A stretch of DNA of 64,000 nucleotides from Clostridiales bacterium (GCA_021205695.1 JAJPXB010000043.1:1-64000), one strand, 5' to 3'; positions 8,173 to 17,253 are shown, counted from the first letter of the stretch. Program-made: numbers and translations. Notes: generated by a model from the sequence alone, not told the origin.

Positions 8173-9195
8173 TCAACAGGTTTCTTTTCGGGCCTTGTCC
8201 CGATTTTTGCGGCTTCGGCGGCGCTTCCGGGGCATTTGCTTGACCTCGATGAGCGTCCCACCCACCTTGCACTGGTGAAACAGATCGTCAGAGACAGACT
8301 CCTCCGGGTAGACCTGGAGCAGACCTTCCGCAGACCCGTCCTCCGCCTCGTCTATGGTGAGGCAGCTCAGGAACCGACCATGCTCCAGACAGCGGCTTCG
8401 GGACACATAGTAGTCGTTTACCCGGTACCAGTTGCCGCTGCACAGCCAGTTGTCGCACTGGGGACAGTGGAACACCCGGGCGCTTCGGCTTTTCAGACAG
8501 TCTGCGGGAGTGGAGAACTGGCTGCATTTGCGCCGAAGGGCGGGCTGTTCCTGAGACAAAAGCGCCTCCAGCGCCTGGGTGGCGGTCTGGACGGCCTCCA
8601 GGCGCTGCTGTCGGCGAAGGGCCTCCTCCATCCGGTCTAGCTCCGCCTCAGAGGGGAGAGGGCCGAAGCGGCGCACCAGCTCCGCCCCGATGCGGGCGGT
8701 GTAAAAGGCGTCGTGCCCTGCATCGTGGTAGGTCAGCTCCGCATCCAGGCCCAGGGCGGCCACGGCGGTCTCCAGAGCGGTCTGGTGACAGGTATGGAAC
8801 ACCAGCAGATCAAAGGCCCGCTGCAGGTCGTAGATCTCCAGATCCAGATACTCCTCCATGCCGTACCAGCACAGATTCATGTCCAGCACCCGTGCGTCGC
8901 AGGTGCCCCAGGTGAAGAACTCCGCCCCCTCGCCGCACCAGCGGAAGAACTGCGCCGCAACCTGGCGGAAGCTCCCCGCCCGTTTCAGACTGTCGGCCTC
9001 CAGGGGGACCATCTTCCTCACCTGATGATGGAGCTTTTTATGAATCGACGGCCGGACATAGGCGGAAAAAGAGACGCCGCCGTCCTCCCAGGAGTCCAGA
9101 CGATGGGCGCCAAACTGGATGATCTCGTCGATTTTTTCTGCCTCAGAACGAGGATAGCCCTGGTTCCATTCCAGGTCAAAAAATACGTAGCTCAT
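8173..9195 (-). CDS. DEDDh 3'-5' exonuclease family protein
   Basis: A 340-residue protein of the DnaQ/RNase T exonuclease superfamily. ExoI is FFDLEW (Asp7, Glu9), ExoII contains WGTCDARVLDMN, and ExoIII is HDAGHDAFYTA, giving the DEDDh set. The domain fills about residues 1-180 and resembles KapD/ERI1-type RNases. Residues about 245-275 hold CPQCDNWLC plus further Cys, a probable zinc ribbon, and the C-terminus is a basic tail (RKRRRSRKNRDK) suited to nucleic acid binding. Substrate is unknown. The ribosome site is weak. It ends at a shared terminator with the sigma operon. Confidence 0.8.
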   Translation of the reverse strand: MSYVFFDLEWNQGYPRSEAEKIDEIIQFGAHRLDSWEDGGVSFSAYVRPSIHKKLHHQVRKMVPLEADSLKRAGSFRQVAAQFFRWCGEGAEFFTWGTCDARVLDMNLCWYGMEEYLDLEIYDLQRAFDLLVFHTCHQTALETAVAALGLDAELTYHDAGHDAFYTARIGAELVRRFGPLPSEAELDRMEEALRRQQRLEAVQTATQALEALLSQEQPALRRKCSQFSTPADCLKSRSARVFHCPQCDNWLCSGNWYRVNDYYVSRSRCLEHGRFLSCLTIDEAEDGSAEGLLQVYPEESVSDDLFHQCKVGGTLIEVKQMPRKRRRSRKNRDKARKETC

Positions 9196-9259
9196 GGGGA
9201 TATTCTAACCTATATTGCCGGTTCTGTCAATCAATGGTGGAAAAGATTTTAACGGGCGT

Positions 9260-10222
9260 TCAGTGCTGCCGCCGGTACTCTCTGGGAGAGCAGCCGTACC
9301 GCTCCCGGAATTTCCGGTAAAAATAGCTGCTGTTGTCGTAGCCCACCCGCTCCATAATGGCGTCGACGGAAAGGGTGGTGTTGTCCAGGAGGTAGGCGGC
9401 CTGCTGGAGCTTCCTGGACTGGAGCAGCTCCCGAAAATTACTCCCCATGTGCTTTTTCAGCAGACGGCTCACCGAATAGGTGGGCTGTCCCAGCTCGGCG
9501 GAGATCTCCGCCAGAGTGCCGGAGCGGTAGCGGGTGTCAATATAGTTCAGAACGGAAAAGACCAGATTTTGCTCCTCCTGGCCCGGGTCGGTGCGGTTGA
9601 TGGTGTCTGCAAACCGGGACAGATTCATCAGCAGCAGACCCATAGAGGTCTGATTGATGCTGTTGGTGCCCGGAAGGTGGTGGATGAGCGTCCAGATCAT
9701 GCTCTCCATCAGGTTCTCCACCGGCACGATGCCCTTGGCCTGGATGTGAAGATAGTCGGAGATGGCCCGCTCCCCGGAGATGGCGGAGATGAGAAAGTCC
9801 CGCAGCACGTTCTCCCGTTCGATCATGGAGACGGGCTGTTTGAAGAAGTCAGGGAGGATGATGAAATTGACCGCAATATCTCCCTCGGCGGCGGGGAGGA
9901 TCTCATGGTAGACATTTTGATTGAGAAAGAGCAGATCTCCCTCCTCCAGAACGATTTGCTCCTTCTGATTGATGATGTGGGTGGTCGTCCCGGCGCACAT
10001 ATAGACCAGCTCCACATAGTTGTGCCGGTGAACGGGGAAGTGGGCGAACCGGGTGTGGGGGCGTATCTCGATCAGCTTGCCCTTGGCCAGCAGCTTGTCG
10101 CTGTCCACGACAAACTCCCGCCGGGAGGTATACAGATCCCGGTGGATGGCAGGATCTCCTCCTAAAATTTCCTGCTCTTCCGGGGTGATGACCCGGAGAG
10201 CGTCCAAAAGCTCCTGACGCAT
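9260..10222 (-). CDS. AraC-family regulator, probable rhamnose operon activator
   Basis: A 320-residue protein with an N-terminal cupin-like sugar-binding half (HFPVHRHNYVELVYMCAG, residues about 60-80) and a C-terminal double helix-turn-helix of about 95 residues (LAEISAELGQPTYSVSRLLKK and VGYDNSSYFYRKFRERYGCSPREYR). It is divergent from the kinase-isomerase-aldolase operon, the usual place for a RhaS/RhaR-type activator. Start ATG has GGAGG. Effector identity is inferred from the neighbours. Confidence 0.85.
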   Translation of the reverse strand: MRQELLDALRVITPEEQEILGGDPAIHRDLYTSRREFVVDSDKLLAKGKLIEIRPHTRFAHFPVHRHNYVELVYMCAGTTTHIINQKEQIVLEEGDLLFLNQNVYHEILPAAEGDIAVNFIILPDFFKQPVSMIERENVLRDFLISAISGERAISDYLHIQAKGIVPVENLMESMIWTLIHHLPGTNSINQTSMGLLLMNLSRFADTINRTDPGQEEQNLVFSVLNYIDTRYRSGTLAEISAELGQPTYSVSRLLKKHMGSNFRELLQSRKLQQAAYLLDNTTLSVDAIMERVGYDNSSYFYRKFRERYGCSPREYRRQH

Positions 10223-10301
10223 GGGCGTGCCTCCTCTTCCTGACTGTCCGGCGGTGTGCCGGCGCGTTCAGTATACATCATAGCGACGCAAAATGCAAAT
10301 C

Positions 10302-10330
10302 AGGTCCCTAAAAACTTTTTTGCAGGACCT
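10302..10330. promoter_or_regulatory. Inverted repeat in araC-rhaB intergenic region
   Basis: AGGTCC (10302-10307) and GGACCT (10325-10330) form an inverted repeat with a 17-base AT-rich spacer between the divergent genes. It could be a site for the AraC-type regulator. No clear -35/-10 pair could be assigned for either gene here. Confidence 0.3.
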
Positions 10331-10436
10331 TTCTTTTTCATGGCTGCGTGTGATATCCTATCGTTAAAGAAAAAACGAAGTGATTTTTAAGGTCGCTTAT
10401 AGGTTATTTTCAGATTTTTTTCAGTGGAAAGGCGTG

Positions 10437-11894
10437 ATGAACATGGCGGGGAGCTACCTGGCCATCGATATCGGCGCCTCCAGCGGACGGCACATCCTGG
10501 GCAGCGTTCAGGAGGGCAGGCTCGTCCTGGAGGAGGTCTACCGATTCGACAACCGGCAGGTACACAAAAACGGACACGATTGCTGGGACATGGAGAACCT
10601 CTGGAACGGCATCCTGGGGGGGCTCAGGGCGTGCGGAGCGCGTGGGACAATCCCTACGGTGATCGGTATCGACACCTGGGCGGTGGACTATGTGCTCCTG
10701 GATAAGGACGACCAGCTGCTGGGAGACGCCGTGGCCTACCGGGACAGCCGGACGGAGGGCGTGGACGAACTGGTAGAGGCGAATATCCCCCCGGAGGAGC
10801 TGTACGGCAAGACCGGCATCCAGAAGCAGATCTTCAACACCATCTACCAGCTCGTGGCCCTGAAAGAGGAGCATCCGGAGCAGCTGGAGCAGGCGGAGAG
10901 CCTGCTGATGATACCGGATTATTTCAACTTCCTGCTCACCGGAGTGAAAAAGCAGGAGTACACCAACGCCACCAGCACCAATCTGGTGAGCGCCAGGGAA
11001 AAAACCTGGGATCTGAGTCTGATTGCCCGGCTGGGACTGCCTACCCGGCTGTTTGGAGAGCTGTCCGTGCCGGGGACGGTGGTGGGGGAGCTGCTGCCGG
11101 AGATTCAGGCCCAGGTGGGCTTTAACGCCACAGTGATTTTGCCCGCCACCCACGACACCGGCTCCGCCTTCCTGGCGGTCCCCGCCCGGGACGAGAACGC
11201 GGTCTACCTCTCCAGCGGCACATGGTCCCTGCTGGGGGTGGAGAACGAGCGGCCCATCACCACCGAGGCCAGCCGCGCCCAGAACTTCACCAACGAGGGC
11301 GGGGCGTGGTACCGCTACCGCTACCTGAAAAACATCATGGGCCTGTGGATGATTCAGTCCATCCGCCGGGAGCTGAACGGGGTCAACTATGTGTCGGGCA
11401 AGACGGCGCGGACCTCCAGCGAGAAGCAGTGGTCTTTCCCCGACCTGATCGAGGCCGCCCAGGGCGCACAGGACTTCCCATCTGTGGTGGACGTGGACGA
11501 CGCCGGGTTCCTTGCCCCGGACAGCATGATTCAGGCAGTGAAGGACTACTGCGTCAGGACGGCTCAGCCTGTCCCCGAGACGGTGGGAGAGGTCATGCAG
11601 TGCGTCTATGTCAGCCTGACCCGCCGGTATGCAGAGGCCATTCACGATTTACAGCAGCTGACCGGTAAGCACTATACCAGCATCAACATTGTGGGCGGCG
11701 GGTGCCAGGATATGTACCTGAACCGGATGACCGCCCGGGCTGCCGGACTGCCCGTCTATGCCGGGCCGGTGGAGGGCACCGCCATCGGCAACCTGATCGT
11801 CCAGATGATCTACGGAGGCGAATTCTCCTCTCTGGAGGAGGCCAGAGCGGCCATCCGGAGGAGCTTTGATATCAAGGAGATTCAACCAATCTGA
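10437..11894 (+). CDS. rhaB: Rhamnulokinase
   Basis: Phosphorylates L-rhamnulose at C1 with ATP. A FGGY-family sugar kinase of about 485 residues with the N-terminal phosphate loop AIDIGASSGRH, GIDTWAVDYVLLD, the adenosine-side GTWSLLGVE and the C-terminal GGGCQDMYLNR motif typical of RhaB. Two starts are close: ATG 10437 and ATG 10443, sharing a GGAAAGG site; a longer frame to 10380 has no site. First gene of the operon, with a RhaD aldolase two genes downstream, which supports rhamnulose rather than fuculose or xylulose as substrate. Confidence 0.9.
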   Translation: MNMAGSYLAIDIGASSGRHILGSVQEGRLVLEEVYRFDNRQVHKNGHDCWDMENLWNGILGGLRACGARGTIPTVIGIDTWAVDYVLLDKDDQLLGDAVAYRDSRTEGVDELVEANIPPEELYGKTGIQKQIFNTIYQLVALKEEHPEQLEQAESLLMIPDYFNFLLTGVKKQEYTNATSTNLVSAREKTWDLSLIARLGLPTRLFGELSVPGTVVGELLPEIQAQVGFNATVILPATHDTGSAFLAVPARDENAVYLSSGTWSLLGVENERPITTEASRAQNFTNEGGAWYRYRYLKNIMGLWMIQSIRRELNGVNYVSGKTARTSSEKQWSFPDLIEAAQGAQDFPSVVDVDDAGFLAPDSMIQAVKDYCVRTAQPVPETVGEVMQCVYVSLTRRYAEAIHDLQQLTGKHYTSINIVGGGCQDMYLNRMTARAAGLPVYAGPVEGTAIGNLIVQMIYGGEFSSLEEARAAIRRSFDIKEIQPI

Positions 11895-11910
11895 GCATGG
11901 AGGTATGAGT

Positions 11911-13329
11911 ATGTTAGTCAACACAAAAGCAAAGGTGGGCGTCTTTTCCATCGCACTGGGCGCCTATCTGCCCCAGTTCCCCTCCCTGGTGCCGGAGTTT
12001 GAGGCACAGTATGAGGCGTTCAAAAAGACCATCCCGGACACGGTGGAGCTCGTGGACGGGGGCATGGTGACCACCAAGGAGCAGTCCCAGGCGGCGGGCG
12101 ACCTGTTCCGGGCGGCGGATGTAGACCTGGTCTTTTTGCAGTTGCTCACCTATGCCACGTCCTACAATATGCTGCCCGCAGTCAAGGATCTGGACGTGCC
12201 GGTGGTGCTGGTGAATATCCAGAAGCTGAAGGCCCTGGACTATGACCACACGGACATCGCCGCCTGGCTGGGCGAGGGCTATGCCTGCGGCGCCGTGGGC
12301 GAGATGGTGGCCGACCTGGAGCGGTTCGGCAAGCGCCATGCGGTCATCACCGGCGTTGTGGAGGGAGGCGATCCCTCCGTGCAGGCGGAGATCGACGACT
12401 GGTGCCGTGCGGCCCAGGTGCGCCGCCGCTTCCGGGACACCAACATCGCCCAGATCGGCCGGCCCTATCCGGGCATGATGGATCTGTATATCGACGAGTC
12501 CAACCTCTACCGGCGGATGGGCCTGTACACCAAGCAGTTCGACTGGGAGAAGATGTGGGCCATTGCCGATAACGTGACCGATGAGGACGCCATCCGGGCC
12601 AAGGCCCAGGACATTCTGGACACCTTCGACATTGAGGGCGGTGGCAGCATCGAAGAGGTCTGGGAGATGGCCAAGTATGTGGTCGCCTTTGAGCAGTGGG
12701 TGCAGGACGAGCAGCTGGGCCTGATCGCCTCCCACTATGACGGCTTTGCCCAGGGCAAGGCCGGGGTGCTGGACAGCATGCTCATCCCCGCCTTCTCCAT
12801 GCTCATCAAGCAGGGCACCGCCTGCGCCGTAGAGGGCGACATGAAGGTGGCCATGGCCATGAGCATCCTCAAGACCATCTCCGGCACCGGCCAGCTGGCT
12901 GAGATGTACTCCCTGGACTTCAACGACGACATCGCCATCATCGGTCACAGCGGCTCCGGCGATGCGGACATCTCCGACAAGAAGCCCACCATGAAGATCG
13001 TAAAGGTGTTCCACGGCAAGACCGGCGGCGGCTATCTGACCCAGTTCTACCCCTACACCGGCCCCGTGACCTACCTGGCCATCACCCAGGACGGAGAAGG
13101 GCACTTCAAGTTCGTGGTGGCGGAGGGCGTCAACGAGGAGGGCAAGATTTTGTCCTTCGGCGACACCAATATGCGCACCCGCTTCACCTGCGGGGCGCGG
13201 GAGTTCGTCACCCGCTGGAGCGAGTGCGGCCCCACCCACCACTTCGCGGCGGCCACGGGACGGCATATCGACACCATTTTGAAGGTGGCGAAGATCCTCA
13301 ACGTGCCGGTGGACATCGTCACCCGGTAA
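11911..13329 (+). CDS. Sugar isomerase of the L-arabinose/L-fucose isomerase fold, probable rhamnose isomerase
   Basis: A 472-residue protein of the AraA/FucI superfamily. Likely Mn ligands by comparison with AraA/FucI are Glu308 (CAVEGD), Asp336 (YSLDFNDD), His346 (IIGHSGS) and His443 (GPTHHFA). The classic RhaA (xylose-isomerase-like barrel) is not in the operon, and this gene holds the position expected for it, between rhamnulokinase and rhamnulose-1-phosphate aldolase. I infer it converts L-rhamnose to L-rhamnulose, perhaps with L-fucose or L-arabinose as other substrates. Start 11911 is chosen because GGAGG is seven bases away; ATG 11905 is too close. Confidence 0.75.
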   Translation: MLVNTKAKVGVFSIALGAYLPQFPSLVPEFEAQYEAFKKTIPDTVELVDGGMVTTKEQSQAAGDLFRAADVDLVFLQLLTYATSYNMLPAVKDLDVPVVLVNIQKLKALDYDHTDIAAWLGEGYACGAVGEMVADLERFGKRHAVITGVVEGGDPSVQAEIDDWCRAAQVRRRFRDTNIAQIGRPYPGMMDLYIDESNLYRRMGLYTKQFDWEKMWAIADNVTDEDAIRAKAQDILDTFDIEGGGSIEEVWEMAKYVVAFEQWVQDEQLGLIASHYDGFAQGKAGVLDSMLIPAFSMLIKQGTACAVEGDMKVAMAMSILKTISGTGQLAEMYSLDFNDDIAIIGHSGSGDADISDKKPTMKIVKVFHGKTGGGYLTQFYPYTGPVTYLAITQDGEGHFKFVVAEGVNEEGKILSFGDTNMRTRFTCGAREFVTRWSECGPTHHFAAATGRHIDTILKVAKILNVPVDIVTR

Positions 13330-13373
13330 GAAAAACCACAGATATCACGAAATATCGGAAAGGAATGAGTCAA

Positions 13374-14201
13374 ATGAAGGTATTGGACGCAGAATTTGTA
13401 CAGGGCTTTATGCGTATGGCCGACGATGGCTGGCAGCAGGGCTGGCATGAGCGCAACGGCGGCAACCTGAGCTACCGCATCAAGCCGGAGGAGGTGGAGC
13501 AGGTGAAGGAGGAGCTTCACCCCGCCGAGTGGCGTCCCATCGGCACCACCGTCCCCAAGCTGGCCGGGGAGTATTTTCTGGTCACCGGCTCCGGCAAGTA
13601 TTTCCGCAACGTCACCATCAAACCGGAGGACTCCTTCTGCATCATCGAGCTGGACGACAAGGGCGAGAACTACCGCATCTGCTGGGGCCTGGTCAACGGC
13701 GGACGGCCCACCAGCGAGCTGCCATCCCACCTGATGAACCATGAGGTGAAGGTCATCGCCACCGGCGGCAAGCACCGGGTCATCTACCACGCCCATCCCG
13801 CCAACACCATCGCCCTGACCTTCGTCTTGCCCCTGACGGACGAGGCGTTCACCCGGGAGCTGTGGGAGATGGCCACCGAGTGCCCGGTGGTGTTCCCCGA
13901 CGGCATCGGCGTTGTGCCCTGGATGGTGCCCGGCGGACGGGACATCGCAGTGGCCACCTCTGAGCTGATGAAGAAGTACGACGTGGCCATCTGGGCCCAT
14001 CACGGGATGTTCTGCTCCGGCGAGGACTTTGACCTGACCTTCGGCCTGATGCACACGGTGGAGAAGTCCGCTGAGATTTTGGTGAAGGTGCGCTCCATGC
14101 AGCCCTACAAGCTCCAGACCATCCAGCCCGACGACTTCCGCCATCTGGCAGTGGACTTCAACGTCACCCTGCCCGAGCGGTTCCTCTACGAGAAGCACTG
14201 A
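13374..14201 (+). CDS. rhaD: Rhamnulose-1-phosphate aldolase
   Basis: Cleaves L-rhamnulose-1-phosphate to dihydroxyacetone phosphate and L-lactaldehyde. The 275-residue class II zinc aldolase matches E. coli RhaD along its length: ERNGGNLS near the start, VTGSGKYFRN, Glu115 in PTSELP, zinc ligands His139 and His141 in YHAHPANTIAL, His210 in AHHGMF, and FPDGIGVVPWMVPG. Start ATG 13374 has AAGGA nine bases upstream. This gene is the best evidence that the operon handles rhamnose. Confidence 0.95.
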   Translation: MKVLDAEFVQGFMRMADDGWQQGWHERNGGNLSYRIKPEEVEQVKEELHPAEWRPIGTTVPKLAGEYFLVTGSGKYFRNVTIKPEDSFCIIELDDKGENYRICWGLVNGGRPTSELPSHLMNHEVKVIATGGKHRVIYHAHPANTIALTFVLPLTDEAFTRELWEMATECPVVFPDGIGVVPWMVPGGRDIAVATSELMKKYDVAIWAHHGMFCSGEDFDLTFGLMHTVEKSAEILVKVRSMQPYKLQTIQPDDFRHLAVDFNVTLPERFLYEKH

Positions 14202-14277
14202 GCAATTCCCGTAAGGCGGGCACACTGCGTTTGTCAACCCCCCAGTTTCTGAGGGTAAATATGAGGAGGTAATTCCC

Positions 14278-15423
14278 ATGGCAGTCAATCGTTTCGTACT
14301 CAACGGCATTTCCTATCATGGCAAGGGCGCGATCCAGGAGATCCCCGGCATCATCGCCTCCAAGGGCTTCAAAAAGGCGTTCGTCGCCTCTGACCCCGAT
14401 CTGGTGAAGTTCAACGTCACCAAAAAGGTCACCGACCTGCTGGACGCCAACGGCATGGCCTATGAGGTCTATTCCGACATCAAGCCCAATCCCACCATCG
14501 AGAACGTGCTCTCCGGTGTGGAGGCCTATAAGAAGTCCGGGGCCGACTATATGATCACCATCGGCGGCGGTTCCTCCATGGACACCGGTAAGGCCATCGG
14601 CATCATCATCAACAACCCGGAGTTTGCCGACGTCCGCTCTCTGGAGGGCGTGGCGCCCACCAAGAACCGCACGGTGTTCACCATCGCCGTCCCCACCACC
14701 GCCGGCACCGCCGCTGAGGCCACCATCAACTACGTCATCACCGACGTGCAGAAAAAGCGGAAGTTCGTCTGCGTGGATGTGAACGACATCCCCGATATCG
14801 CTGTGGTCGATCCGGACATGATGTCCACCATGCCCAAGGGTCTGACCGCCGCCACCGGTATGGACGCGCTGACCCACGCCATTGAGGGCTACACCACCGC
14901 CGCCGCCTGGGAGCTGGCCGACTGCCTGAACCTGGAAGCCATCAAGCTGATCTCCAAGAACCTCCGGGGCGCCGTCAAAAATGAGCAGGAGGGCCGCGAG
15001 GGTATGGCTCTGGGCCAGTTCGTCACCGGCATGGCCTTCTCCAACGTGGGCCTGGGCATCGCTCACTCCATGGCCCACACCCTGGGCGCTGTGTATGACA
15101 CCCCCCATGGCGTAGCCTGCGCCATGATGCTCCCCATCGTCATGGAGTATAACCAGGAGTACACCGGCGAGAAGTTCAAGGACATTGCCGAGGCCATGGG
15201 CGTGGACACCACCGGCATGGATCAGCCCACCTATCGGAAAGCCGCCATCGACGCCGTCAAGCAGCTCTCTGCCGATGTGGGCATCCCCACCAAGCTGGAG
15301 AAGATGAAGGAGGAGGATCTGGACTTCCTGGCCGAGTCCGCCGCCGCCGACGCCTGCGCCCCTGGCAACCCCCGTCCCGCTACTGTGGAGGACTTCAAGA
15401 CGCTGTTCCGCAAGATTATGTGA
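14278..15423 (+). CDS. fucO: Lactaldehyde reductase (1,2-propanediol dehydrogenase)
   Basis: A 381-residue iron-dependent group III alcohol dehydrogenase, close in sequence to E. coli FucO (IGGGSSMDTGKAIGIIINNPEFADVRSLEG; PTTAGTAAEATINYVITD). Metal ligands are in ATGMDALTHAIEGY (Asp, His) and GIAHSMAHTLGAVYDTPHG (two His). It reduces L-lactaldehyde from RhaD to L-1,2-propanediol, the usual anaerobic end of rhamnose use, and recycles NADH. Strong AGGAGG site. No propanediol microcompartment genes or sugar transporter follow. Confidence 0.94.
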   Translation: MAVNRFVLNGISYHGKGAIQEIPGIIASKGFKKAFVASDPDLVKFNVTKKVTDLLDANGMAYEVYSDIKPNPTIENVLSGVEAYKKSGADYMITIGGGSSMDTGKAIGIIINNPEFADVRSLEGVAPTKNRTVFTIAVPTTAGTAAEATINYVITDVQKKRKFVCVDVNDIPDIAVVDPDMMSTMPKGLTAATGMDALTHAIEGYTTAAAWELADCLNLEAIKLISKNLRGAVKNEQEGREGMALGQFVTGMAFSNVGLGIAHSMAHTLGAVYDTPHGVACAMMLPIVMEYNQEYTGEKFKDIAEAMGVDTTGMDQPTYRKAAIDAVKQLSADVGIPTKLEKMKEEDLDFLAESAAADACAPGNPRPATVEDFKTLFRKIM

Positions 15424-15445
15424 TTTGCGGCCTCTGCAACGTTTT

Positions 15446-15471
15446 GCGCCCCGACCCTGTGGCCGGGGCGC
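15446..15471 (+). terminator. Possible terminator of the rhamnose operon
   Basis: GCGCCCCG pairs with CGGGGCGC across a ten-base loop, 22 bases after the fucO stop. The tail (TTCCATCTG) has few T, so termination may be weak or factor-aided. Confidence 0.5.
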
Positions 15472-15560
15472 TTCCATCTGCCGCAGGACGATTCGCGCCG
15501 GTTTGCGGGATGACCGCTTTGCTCTTTCACACAATAGCACGCTAACGGGCAAAATTCCTC

Positions 15561-15589
15561 TTGACAACGCCCGTCAGAGCCGCTATAAT
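15561..15589 (+). promoter_or_regulatory. Promoter of the T-box-aspS2-gatCAB operon
   Basis: Perfect TTGACA and TATAAT with a 17-base spacer, ending 13 bases before stem I of the T-box leader. Confidence 0.92.
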
Positions 15590-15601
15590 AACCGCAACAA
15601 A

Positions 15602-15857
15602 GGCTGAGAAGGGGATCGTCCTTCCAAATACTGTGTCAGAGAAACGGGGCCACTGGCTGAAAGCCCTGTCCACAGTGGGAAACGGCGCAACGCCCTGGAG
15701 CCGGGGATTCGAGCGGTTTTGCGACCGGGAGGGTTCCCCGTATCTCTGCGTTAAGGAGTTCAAAGTGGTGCTGACAACGGGGCCAGCGCAATTCGGGTGG
15801 TACCACGGAGAGAGTGTTTTTTCCGTCCCGGACTGGATGACAGTCCGGGGCGTTTTT
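15602..15857 (+). promoter_or_regulatory. T-box riboswitch with Asn (AAC) specifier
   Basis: Stem I closes by GGCT (15602) with AGCC (15699-15702); upper helices ACTGTG/CACAGT and ACGGGGC/GCCCTGT flank a CAGAGA bulge and a distal loop GGCTGAAAG. The specifier loop 3' side reads GGGAAACGG, giving AAC (15681-15683), an Asn codon; a second AAC follows at 15689. The T-box proper is GGGTGGTACCACGG (15795-15808), whose TGGT can pair with the tRNA 3' end. The terminator is GTCCCGGACTG/CAGTCCGGGGC then TTTTT. Uncharged tRNA(Asn) would allow read-through into aspS2-gatCAB. The stretch 15472-15560 upstream shows nothing else. Confidence 0.92.
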
Positions 15858-15912
15858 CTGTGCTCCGGACGAGTATAATCGCATCAGGAACTGGTATGAG
15901 GAGGAGCATGAG

Positions 15913-17238
15913 ATGAAATTCGTGACCGGGACGCTGAAGACCGGGCGGCGGGAGCTGTCCGAGCTGAAAACGGGCGCATACGACGGACAGAGCGTCGCCG
16001 TCCACGGGGCGGTGCACAGCAAGCGGCCCATGGGCGAGGGGCTGACCTTCCTGACCCTGCGGAAGCGGGACGGGGTGCTCCAGTGCGTGTGCGGCGCCGG
16101 GATTGACCTGTCCTCCGTGAGCGAGGAATCCGCCGTCGTCGTCACCGGGACACTCCGCCGGGAGCAGCGGGCGCCGGGCGGAATGGAGATTCAGGTGGAG
16201 GATATCCAGGTGCTCTCCTCCCCGGCGGAGCCCATGCCTGTGCCGGTGAACCGGTGGAAGCTGAACCTGAACCTGGACACCGAACTGGCTCTGCGGCCAC
16301 TGGTGCTGCGCAATCTGAGAAAGCGCTCGGTGTTCAAAATCCAGGAGGGCCTGGGCCGTGCTTTCCGGGAATATCTCTCCGGGGAGGGATTTACAGAGAT
16401 ACACACCCCTAAGATCGTCCACGCCGGGGCGGAGGGGGGCAGCAATATCTTCCGCCTGGAATACTTCAACCGCAAGGCGTTTTTGGGCCAGTCTCCCCAA
16501 TTCTACAAGCAGATGATGGTGGGGGTTTATGAGAAGGTGTACGAGGTGGCGCCGGTATTCCGGGCGGAGAAGCACTCCACCCCCCGACACCTGAATGAAT
16601 ACACCTCCATGGACTTTGAGATGGGCTATATCCAATCTTTCTATGATATCATCGAGGTGGAGACGGGCTACCTCCGGTACGCCATGGAGCTGCTCCGCCG
16701 GGAATATGCCGACGACCTGGAGCGACTGGATATCCAGCTGCCAAACGTGGAGCAGATCCCCATCTGCACCTTCCGGGAGGCCAAGGAGCTGGCCGCCGCC
16801 AAATATCACCGTCCCATCCGCGACCCCTACGACCTGGAGCCGGAGGAGGAGGCCAACATCGGGCGCTACTTCCGGGAGGAATATGGGGCGGACTTCGTCT
16901 TTGTCACCCACTATCCCACGAAAAAACGGCCCTTCTACGCCATGGACGACCCGGAGGACGCCCGATACACCCTGTCCTTCGATTTGCTGTTCCGGGGCAT
17001 GGAGGTCACCACCGGAGGCCAGCGCATCCACGACTACCGGATGCAGGTGGAGAAAATGCTGTCCAAGGGGATGCACCCGGAGGAGTTCGCATCCTACCTG
17101 ACCATCCACAGGCATGGCATGCCCCCCCACGGGGGCCTGGGCATCGGCCTGGAGCGGCTGACCATGAAGCTGTGCGGGCTGGACAATGTCCGGTATGCCT
17201 GCCTGTTCCCCAGAGATCTGAGCCGCCTGGAACCGTAA
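15913..17238 (+). CDS. aspS2: Aspartyl-tRNA synthetase, archaeal-type, probably non-discriminating
   Basis: A 441-residue class II synthetase with an N-terminal OB-fold anticodon domain (residues about 15-100) and a catalytic core carrying motif 2 (FRAEKHSTPRHLNEYTSMDFE) and motif 3 (GLGIGLERLTM). It lacks the large GAD insertion of the bacterial 590-residue AspS and looks like the archaeal/eukaryotic genre. The tandem gatCAB genes and the Asn-specific T-box indicate that it charges tRNA(Asn) with Asp for later amidation. GAGGAG lies six bases before the ATG. Confidence 0.92.
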   Translation: MKFVTGTLKTGRRELSELKTGAYDGQSVAVHGAVHSKRPMGEGLTFLTLRKRDGVLQCVCGAGIDLSSVSEESAVVVTGTLRREQRAPGGMEIQVEDIQVLSSPAEPMPVPVNRWKLNLNLDTELALRPLVLRNLRKRSVFKIQEGLGRAFREYLSGEGFTEIHTPKIVHAGAEGGSNIFRLEYFNRKAFLGQSPQFYKQMMVGVYEKVYEVAPVFRAEKHSTPRHLNEYTSMDFEMGYIQSFYDIIEVETGYLRYAMELLRREYADDLERLDIQLPNVEQIPICTFREAKELAAAKYHRPIRDPYDLEPEEEANIGRYFREEYGADFVFVTHYPTKKRPFYAMDDPEDARYTLSFDLLFRGMEVTTGGQRIHDYRMQVEKMLSKGMHPEEFASYLTIHRHGMPPHGGLGIGLERLTMKLCGLDNVRYACLFPRDLSRLEP

Positions 17239-17253
17239 AGGAGGAATGTTATC

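Noticed and set aside
13224..13373. Upstream extension of rhaD into the isomerase gene
   Set aside because: It runs in another frame through coding sequence; ATG 13374 has a proper ribosome site and fits the 274-residue E. coli enzyme.
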